Below the pieces are notes generated by a model, which was given only the letters and a program-made list of their open reading frames with translations, made no database searches and was not told the origin of the DNA. Position numbers and translations under genes: made by a program. Shown one piece after another: positions 6,839-11,089 of a DNA stretch of 11,089 nucleotides (position 1 is its first letter; each line of letters opens with the position of its first letter). Source of the DNA: Thermoflexales bacterium (GTDB taxonomy: Bacteria; Chloroflexota; Anaerolineae; B4-G1; SLSP01); the NCBI GenBank assembly GCA_015486785.1, contig WFQZ01000324.1:1-11089 (forward strand), in the 5' to 3' direction.

Positions 6839-7900
6839 ATGGACGAACAAGTCAAACTTATGCACTCCCAACGTCCCGTGGGCATCATCGGTTACGGTTC
6901 GTACATCCCGATGTATCGGCTGCCTAATGCCGAAATCGCCCGTGTGTGGAAGGGTGGGGGCAAAGGCCCGGTCAAGGAAAAGGCCGTGGCCGGACTGGAC
7001 GAAGATTCCGTCACCATCGCCATTGAAGCGGCCCGCAACGCGCTGGCTCGCGCGGAGATCGCGCCGGAGCAACTGCGGGCCGTGTGGGTGGGGAGCGAAT
7101 CCCCGCCCTACGCCGTCAAGCCGTCGTCCACCATCGTGGCCGAGGCTCTGGGGGCCACGCCTTATCTGCTGGCTGCCGATATGGAATTTGCGTGCAAGGC
7201 GGGCACCGAAGCGCTGCAAGCGGCGATGGGGCTTGTCGGCTCCGGCATGGGCGAGTACGCGCTGGCAATCGGCGCGGACACCGCCCAAGGCCGCCCCGGC
7301 GATGCGTTGGAGTACACAGCCGCCAGCGGCGGCACGGCCTTCATCGTCGGCCCGGCGGAGGAAGCCTTGGCCGTGTGCCAAGCCTCGCTCTCCTACGTCA
7401 CCGATACGCCGGACTTCTGGCGACGCGCTCATCAAGTCTATCCCAGTCACGGCGGGCGGTTCACCGGCGAACCGGCCTACTTTCATCACATCCTCTCCGC
7501 CGCCGGCGCGATGATGGAGCAGCTCGCTATGCAGCCGCAGGAATTCACCTACGTTGTCTTCCATCAGCCCAACGTCAAATTCCCGCGCCGCGCCGCCAAG
7601 CGATTGGGCTTCACGGTGGAGCAACTGACGCCGGGCCTGTTGAGCGGCGAGATCGGCAACACCTACGCCGCTGCCGCGATCACCGGCTTTTCCGCCGTGC
7701 TGGATATTGCGCAGCCGGGAGATAGAATCCTGGTGGTCAGCTTCGGCTCCGGGGCCGGCTCGGATGCTTTTGTGTGGCACGTGACGGAAGCGATCACGGA
7801 GCGACGGGATAAAGCTCCCGCCGTCGCCGACTACATCCGCCGCCGCCAGGAGATTGATTACGCCCTCTACACCCGCTATCGCGGCAAGTTGCAGATGTAG
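6839..7900 (+). CDS. hydroxymethylglutaryl-CoA synthase, archaeal type
   Basis: A 353-residue thiolase-superfamily enzyme that condenses acetyl-CoA with acetoacetyl-CoA to give HMG-CoA. What is seen: GSYIPMYRL near residues 20-28, the archaeal-style KEKAVAGLDEDS at 46-57, SESPPYAVKPS at 86-96, EFACKAGTEAL at 116-126, and FHQPNVKFP at 241-249. By spacing, the catalytic triad is E87, C119 and H242, with the same 32-residue Glu-Cys distance as in Staphylococcus aureus HMG-CoA synthase (E79, C111, H233). Length and motifs match archaeal and Chloroflexota homologues rather than the longer eukaryotic form. AAGGAG is seven bases before the ATG. It lies between the reductase and the thiolase; archaeal homologues form a stable complex with the thiolase and DUF35 protein encoded just downstream, and the same is inferred here. 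Confidence 0.95.
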   Translation: MDEQVKLMHSQRPVGIIGYGSYIPMYRLPNAEIARVWKGGGKGPVKEKAVAGLDEDSVTIAIEAARNALARAEIAPEQLRAVWVGSESPPYAVKPSSTIVAEALGATPYLLAADMEFACKAGTEALQAAMGLVGSGMGEYALAIGADTAQGRPGDALEYTAASGGTAFIVGPAEEALAVCQASLSYVTDTPDFWRRAHQVYPSHGGRFTGEPAYFHHILSAAGAMMEQLAMQPQEFTYVVFHQPNVKFPRRAAKRLGFTVEQLTPGLLSGEIGNTYAAAAITGFSAVLDIAQPGDRILVVSFGSGAGSDAFVWHVTEAITERRDKAPAVADYIRRRQEIDYALYTRYRGKLQM

Positions 7901-7917
7901 GAGCAAAAGGAGGAACT

Positions 7918-9075
7918 ATGCGCGAAGTAGCCATCATTGGAATTGGACAAACTCCGGTCGGAGAGCACTGGACCACCAGCCTCCGCCATCTGGCCTTTGA
8001 AGCTGCCCGCAACGCGCTGCGCGATGCCAACGTGGACAAGGTGGACGCTATCTACGTGGGCAACATGCTTTCCGGTGAAATCACCGGGCAGGAGCATTTG
8101 GGCGCGTTGGTGGCCGATTTTTTGGGACTGAGCGGCGTTGAGGCGTTGAAGATCGAAGCAGCGTGCGCCTCCGGCTCCGCCGCCGTGCGCGTGGGCACGA
8201 TGGCCGTTGCCAGCGGGATGGCCGACATTGTGTTGGCGATGGGCGTGGAGAAAATGACCGACACCTCCGGGCGTGAAACTACCGCCGCGTTGGCGATGGC
8301 CGCCGATGCCGAGTACGAGGTAAGCCAGGGCGTGTCATTCGTCGCGCTCAACGCGCTGTTGATGCGCCGCTATATGTACGAATACGGTTGGCAGCACCGC
8401 GACTTTGCCAATTTCGCGGTCAACGCTCACACCAACGGGATGAACAACCCCAACGCGATGTTTCGCTTCCCGGTCACGCCGGAGGCCTACGAACGTTCCC
8501 CCATCATCAGCTCGCCGGTAGGGCTGCTGGACGCCTCGCCGGTGTGCGATGGGGCGGCGGCGGTGATCCTCGCGCCGGCGGAATATGCTCGCACCCTCAG
8601 CCCGGCGCCGGTGCTGATCAAAGGATCGGCCATCGCCACAGCTCCGCTGGCCATCCACGACCGCCCCGATCCCTTGGTGCTGGAGGCCGCCGTGCTTTCG
8701 GCGCAGCGGGCGTACAAGATGGCCGGAATCACGCCGGCGGATGTGGATTTCTTTGAACTGCACGACGCCTTCGCAATTATGGCGGCCTTGAGCCTGGAAG
8801 CCGCCGGATTCGCGGAGCGCGGCAAAGGCGTGCAGATGGCCCTGGACGGCGAGATCACCCGTGAAGGCCGGCTGCCCATCAGCACGATGGGCGGCCTCAA
8901 AGCACGCGGGCATCCCGTCGGCGCGACCGGCGTCTATCAGATCGTCGAAGCGGCCTTGCAGCTACGCGGTCTGGCCGGAGAGAATCAACTCGCCCGCGCC
9001 CGCCTGGGCATGACCCAGAACATCGGCGGGAGCGGCGCGACGATCATCACCCATATTTTAGAATCATTAGCCTGA
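7918..9075 (+). CDS. acetoacetyl-CoA thiolase, archaeal/SCP2-like type
   Basis: A 385-residue thiolase expected to join two acetyl-CoA into acetoacetyl-CoA, the substrate of the synthase encoded just upstream. What is seen: N-terminal REVAIIGIGQTPVGE, the nucleophile C83 in EAACASGSAA, LHDAFAIM with H282, and the GGLKARGHPVGATG loop with H332. The second catalytic Cys of classical thiolases near the C-terminus is missing: the place reads TQNIGGSGAT. The His-plus-His arrangement (C83, H282, H332) fits the archaeal thiolases that work inside the thiolase/HMG-CoA synthase complex. AAGGAGG is close before the ATG, 17 bases after the synthase stop. Alternative: a lipid-transfer-protein-like acyl-CoA thiolase of other specificity, since proteins of this family are often mis-annotated; the operon context argues strongly for acetoacetyl-CoA formation. 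Confidence 0.92.
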   Translation: MREVAIIGIGQTPVGEHWTTSLRHLAFEAARNALRDANVDKVDAIYVGNMLSGEITGQEHLGALVADFLGLSGVEALKIEAACASGSAAVRVGTMAVASGMADIVLAMGVEKMTDTSGRETTAALAMAADAEYEVSQGVSFVALNALLMRRYMYEYGWQHRDFANFAVNAHTNGMNNPNAMFRFPVTPEAYERSPIISSPVGLLDASPVCDGAAAVILAPAEYARTLSPAPVLIKGSAIATAPLAIHDRPDPLVLEAAVLSAQRAYKMAGITPADVDFFELHDAFAIMAALSLEAAGFAERGKGVQMALDGEITREGRLPISTMGGLKARGHPVGATGVYQIVEAALQLRGLAGENQLARARLGMTQNIGGSGATIITHILESLA

Positions 9076-9097
9076 GAGATTAGAGGAGGAACAACAA

Positions 9098-9499
9098 ATG
9101 GAAGCGAAAGTAGCACACGATTGGCGTTTACGCGGTCAGCGATACCGTCTGGAAGGGGAGGTCTGTGAACACTGCGGCGCGAAAATCTTCCCGCCGCGCG
9201 ACATCTGCCCACATTGTCATCAACCGGCCCGCAAGCCGCAGACCTTCAGCGGCAAGGGCGAAGTTTACACCTTTAGCACCGTGCAGAGTCCGCCGCAAGG
9301 CTTTGAGCGGTACGTGCCCTACACAGTCGCCCTGGTCAAGCTGGAAGAAGGCCCGGTGGTCACGGCGCAGCTCACCGACGTAGCCCCGCAGGACGTGAAG
9401 ATCGGCATGCCGGTGGAAATGGTCACCCGCCGCCTCTACACGCAAAACGACGAAAGCACCATCACCTACGGCTACAAATTCCGTCCGGTGCTGCGCTGA
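9098..9499 (+). CDS. DUF35 zinc-ribbon/OB-fold protein, thiolase-synthase scaffold
   Basis: A 133-residue protein of the DUF35 family (rubredoxin-like zinc ribbon followed by an OB fold). What is seen: a zinc ribbon with C23, C26, C37 and C40 (CEHCG...CPHCH) and a downstream beta-rich part (about residues 50-130) beginning GKGEVYTFSTVQ, typical of the OB fold of acyl-CoA-associated DUF35 proteins. In the archaeal thiolase/HMG-CoA synthase complex the DUF35 protein bridges the two enzymes so that acetoacetyl-CoA is handed over on a shared CoA-binding site; this gene lies 22 bases after the thiolase, so that role is inferred. GAGGAGG precedes the ATG. It is the last gene of the operon, with a strong terminator 14 bases after its stop. 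Confidence 0.9.
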   Translation: MEAKVAHDWRLRGQRYRLEGEVCEHCGAKIFPPRDICPHCHQPARKPQTFSGKGEVYTFSTVQSPPQGFERYVPYTVALVKLEEGPVVTAQLTDVAPQDVKIGMPVEMVTRRLYTQNDESTITYGYKFRPVLR

Positions 9500-9512
9500 G
9501 CAGCCCTAACGA

Positions 9513-9542
9513 AAAGAGCGCGGTCAAGTGACCGCGCTCTTT
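9513..9542. terminator. bidirectional intrinsic terminator shared by the mevalonate operon and tRNA-Glu
   Basis: A perfect 14-bp inverted repeat, AAAGAGCGCGGTCA and its complement, around a two-base centre (in practice a 13-bp stem with a four-base loop). On the plus strand the stem ends in CTCTTTGTTTG, on the minus strand in CTCTTTTCG, so it can end transcripts from both sides. It begins 14 bases after the DUF35 stop and ends three bases from the tRNA 3' end. Confidence 0.9.
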
Positions 9543-9545
9543 GTT

Positions 9546-9620
9546 TGCCCCCAACGGGATTCGAACCCATGTACCAGGCTTGAAAGGCCTGTGTCCTAGA
9601 CCAGACTAGACGATGGGGGC
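9546..9620 (-). tRNA. tRNA-Glu (anticodon UUC)
   Basis: A complete 75-base tRNA on the minus strand. The acceptor stem GCCCCCA/TGGGGGC pairs in all seven positions, the anticodon stem CAGGC/GCCTG encloses CTTTCAA, giving anticodon TTC at 9584-9582, and the T arm carries GGTTCGAATCC. The discriminator base is A. The CCA end is not encoded and must be added after transcription. It converges on the mevalonate operon. Confidence 0.97.
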
Positions 9621-9631
9621 GAACGGGCAAG

Positions 9632-9659
9632 ATTGTATCAGAAAGGAACATTCTGTCAA
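9632..9659 (-). promoter_or_regulatory. sigma-70-type promoter of tRNA-Glu
   Basis: Perfect TTGACA (9659-9654) and TACAAT (9637-9632, five of six to consensus) with a 16-base spacer on the minus strand. The -10 lies 11 bases before the tRNA 5' end, giving a leader of only about five bases, as expected of a strong stable-RNA promoter. Confidence 0.85.
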
Positions 9660-9758
9660 GATGGGCGGAGGCTGCGTGCGGGACATATTCCGATCAACGG
9701 GTGTCCCAGGCGCGGGCGGAGCGAGCGTAGCATGCCCGCTTACTCAAGATCGCTTGCC

Positions 9759-10082
9759 CTATCCCGCCGGTGCCGGGACAACTCGAAATGACCGTCCCAG
9801 TGGCTTGAAATCTTCTAACTCTTGACGGGCCAACTTGGCACGGATTTGCTCAAAGTACCGGATCGTTTCTTGTGAGTACAAACGTTCACCGCAGCGGAGG
9901 CAAACTTCCGCACGAACGGTGACTACCGCTACATGCACTCCGCCGCGTAGTAACTTCTCAACCTCTTTCTCGACTACCTCGCCACCACATACCGGACATT
10001 TGCTAAATGGGAGCGTCTTTTGGCCTCCTGCGTGTAAGCCGCCGAGCGGTGCAAGCTCAGAACCACTGTCAACCAGCATCAT
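9759..10082 (-). CDS. YgiT/MqsA-type zinc-finger protein, probable orphan antitoxin
   Basis: A protein of up to 107 residues with the YgiT-type zinc finger: CPVCGG (C29, C32) and, after a beta-rich stretch, EVCLRCGE (C61, C64), then SQETIRYFEQIRAKL. In the family this is the metal-binding half of an MqsA-like antitoxin, usually encoded next to a small toxin gene (MqsR or DUF4258 type). No such toxin is seen on either side: upstream is a membrane protein gene. The start is uncertain. ATG at 10082 or 10079 and TTG at 10091 lack any Shine-Dalgarno site. The only good one, AGGAGG at 10029-10024, sits seven bases before an in-frame ACG at 10016, which would give an 85-residue protein starting six codons before the first CxxC. 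The family call is firm; an antitoxin role is inferred. Confidence 0.78.
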   Translation of the reverse strand: MMLVDSGSELAPLGGLHAGGQKTLPFSKCPVCGGEVVEKEVEKLLRGGVHVAVVTVRAEVCLRCGERLYSQETIRYFEQIRAKLARQELEDFKPLGRSFRVVPAPAG

Positions 10083-10167
10083 TGCGGACAAATCGCGCCG
10101 CGTACCTACCGAGCGCAGCGAGGTCAGATACAGCTGGGGTTAGATGGCTTGCCGTCGGTTCCACCAT
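10069..10167 (-). CDS. doubtful 32-codon frame carrying the left repeat copy
   Basis: A short open frame whose ATG shares one base with the TAA of the membrane-protein gene (TAATG), a typical translational-coupling arrangement. Its residues 9-25, from LTPAVSDLAALGRYAA on, match the C-terminus encoded at the right edge of the window. It has no recognisable function and no Shine-Dalgarno site of its own, and its end overlaps the long form of the YgiT frame. It may be a remnant of a duplicated C-terminus rather than a gene. Confidence 0.2.
   Translation of the reverse strand: MVEPTASHLTPAVSDLAALGRYAARFVRNDAG
10097..10143. repeat. 47-bp imperfect direct repeat, left copy
   Basis: Runs from GCCGCGTACCTACCGAGCGC to GGGGTTAG and matches 10990-11036 in 43 of 47 positions in the same orientation. 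The four differences are two single transitions and one AG/GA pair on the minus strand. It lies between the A+T-rich membrane-protein gene and the YgiT gene. Confidence 0.9.
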
Positions 10168-10919
10168 TAACTCTCACCGTTAATATCTTTTTCAACAGGT
10201 ACACGATATGCAAAAACAGAATAATACAGCCAAAGTAATATGAAGAAGACACTAACTAATAGGGCACTACTGACAAAAGGTGATATATCTGCAAACATAG
10301 AGATACCATATATGAGGGTAATTCCTAGCAAACTGAGGGCATATATTTGTAATAAATAGTATTTTTTTGTGGCTTTTACTAACACAAGATCATTAACATC
10401 TGGAACAAGCAGAGAATAGCATAGGGCTAAATTAAGAATGAGTAAAATGAACGTAAAAAAGCCTGACGCTACAAAAATGCCCAATTCAGAGAGAGGCACA
10501 TCTTTTGAAAGGCTGTCTATTACATCAATAGATACGGGAAGCATTACTAAAGAAAAAACGACGGCTATCATAATCCCAAGCATACTCAAAGAATTCTCTG
10601 CTAACCTCAGCATTTTGTTTCTATCGTCGTTTGTAATCTCGATATTGTTTGACAAGTCATTTACTAGATTGTCCAATGCTATGTCCCTGCGTTCTAGAAT
10701 TACATAAAGTACTTCTGAGCCGTTCTTTAAGACATGGCCATTTGCCGTGCGCATTATTGCTTCAGGAAGGAGAATAACGATAACTATCCAGAAATACTTT
10801 TTAAACGCATCAAGATTATCAATGCCCCAACCACGAGAAGCAAAGTATAAAAGTATTTCTATCAATAAAGATAGAATAATTGGATGCCAAGTAAATGAGA
10901 ATTTTTTCTTTTTAGACAT
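10167..10919 (-). CDS. membrane protein of unknown function, six predicted transmembrane helices
   Basis: A 250-residue protein I do not recognise. Hydrophobic segments lie at about residues 13-30, 40-55, 110-130, 146-172, 185-207 and 212-238, so six helices are likely. A Lys-rich start (MSKKKK) suggests the N-terminus is in the cytoplasm. Between helices 2 and 3 is a polar stretch of about 55 residues (ILERRDIALDNLVNDLSNN onward), probably helical; the C-terminal tail is short and charged. The gene is strikingly A+T-rich (roughly one third G+C by eye) against a clearly G+C-rich surrounding, pointing to foreign origin. AGGAGG lies 11 bases before the ATG, rather far. It is bracketed by the 47-bp direct repeats. 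No known enzyme motif, nucleotide-binding loop or signature of a named transporter is visible. Anything from a small channel to a defence effector or immunity protein is possible; none is supported. Confidence 0.8.
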   Translation of the reverse strand: MSKKKKFSFTWHPIILSLLIEILLYFASRGWGIDNLDAFKKYFWIVIVILLPEAIMRTANGHVLKNGSEVLYVILERRDIALDNLVNDLSNNIEITNDDRNKMLRLAENSLSMLGIMIAVVFSLVMLPVSIDVIDSLSKDVPLSELGIFVASGFFTFILLILNLALCYSLLVPDVNDLVLVKATKKYYLLQIYALSLLGITLIYGISMFADISPFVSSALLVSVFFILLWLYYSVFAYRVPVEKDINGES

Positions 10920-10937
10920 AATCCTATGGGCCTCCTG

Positions 10938-11089
10938 TCATCGTTTCGGCAATATCATAGTATCCGGATTGTCTTCGTGTGAAAATATCGCCGCGTACCT
11001 ACCGAGCGCAACGAGATCAGATACAGTCGGGGTTAGTGCGCTCTCAAATTCTAATATGCCCGCACACCATACTTCAGCAACATTCTGGG
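10938..11089 (-). CDS. C-terminal 49 codons of an unrecognised open frame
   Basis: From the right edge the frame is open for 49 codons to a TGA at 10940-10938. It contains NVAEVWCAGILEFESA, then the repeat-encoded part LTPTVSDLVALGRYAA, then a hydrophilic tail ending ILPKR. I do not recognise the family. Support that it is coding: the frame is kept in the second repeat copy, and the stop is 18 bases before the membrane-protein ATG, as in an operon. Against it: a 49-codon open stretch can occur by chance, and the beginning is outside the window. Confidence 0.35.
   Translation of the reverse strand, partial: QNVAEVWCAGILEFESALTPTVSDLVALGRYAAIFSHEDNPDTMILPKR
10954..10983 (-). promoter_or_regulatory. 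candidate promoter for the A+T-rich membrane-protein gene
   Basis: TTCACA (10983-10978) and TATGAT (10959-10954) on the minus strand, each five of six to consensus, with an 18-base spacer. Transcription would start near 10947, about 28 bases before the ATG at 10919, and the leader would hold the AGGAGG at 10936-10931. It lies just inside the right repeat copy, so the cassette could carry its own promoter. Confidence 0.5.
10990..11036. repeat. 47-bp imperfect direct repeat, right copy
   Basis: The partner of 10097-10143, same orientation, 43 of 47 bases identical. The starts of the two copies are 893 bases apart, and the A+T-rich membrane-protein gene occupies nearly all of the space between. 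On the minus strand both copies read LTP[A/T]VSDL[A/V]ALGRYAA in an open frame. Confidence 0.9.

Noticed and set aside
5552..7906. A 784-codon open frame on the minus strand opposite the HMG-CoA reductase and synthase genes
   Set aside because: It is the antisense shadow of two G+C-rich genes with complete catalytic motifs; its translation is His/Arg/Gly-rich with no family resemblance.
9546..11036. The 47-bp repeats as attL/attR of an element integrated in tRNA-Glu
   Set aside because: The repeat has no match to the tRNA 3' end, the nearer copy is almost 500 bases away from the tRNA, and no integrase gene is visible.
1..11089. CRISPR arrays, rRNA genes, riboswitches or complete insertion sequences
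   Set aside because: No regularly spaced repeats, no rRNA signatures, no transposase and no recognisable riboswitch core were seen on either strand.

Overview
The window reads as a stretch of bacterial chromosome, most likely from the Chloroflexota. The clues are a very Thr-Pro-rich linker in an LCP envelope protein, a GC-rich core, an archaeal-type thiolase/HMG-CoA synthase/DUF35 gene set in a bacterial setting, and a YgiT-type zinc-finger gene. This placement is inference from style and gene content; no rRNA or other phylogenetic marker is present.

Left part, minus strand (1-5375): five genes run leftwards with short gaps. In transcription order they are an LCP (LytR-CpsA-Psr) cell-envelope glycopolymer transferase, recJ, a UDP-glucuronate 4-epimerase-like sugar-nucleotide epimerase, a NotI-family restriction endonuclease, and the first 63 codons of a D12-class adenine DNA methyltransferase that runs off the left edge. 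The first three are GC-rich and look native: envelope polysaccharide functions plus a DNA-repair nuclease. The last two form a restriction-modification pair of visibly lower GC, probably acquired.

Centre, plus strand (5540-9499): four genes separated by about 20 bases each, all with strong Shine-Dalgarno sites. They encode class II HMG-CoA reductase, archaeal-type HMG-CoA synthase, archaeal/SCP2-type acetoacetyl-CoA thiolase and a DUF35 zinc-ribbon/OB-fold protein. Together they cover every step from acetyl-CoA to mevalonate. The last three match the archaeal complex in which DUF35 bridges thiolase and synthase and the intermediate is passed through a shared CoA-binding site. The operon ends at a perfect 14-bp hairpin that also serves a convergent tRNA-Glu(UUC) gene with a near-consensus promoter.

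Right part, minus strand (9759-11089): a YgiT/MqsA-like zinc-finger protein without a visible toxin partner; an A+T-rich gene for a six-helix membrane protein of unknown function; and the last 49 codons of an unrecognised open frame entering from the right edge. A 47-bp imperfect direct repeat (43/47 identical) brackets the A+T-rich gene. Both copies read in the same protein frame, so the right-hand frame's C-terminus appears to have been duplicated on the far side of the membrane-protein gene. This is the least explained part of the window.
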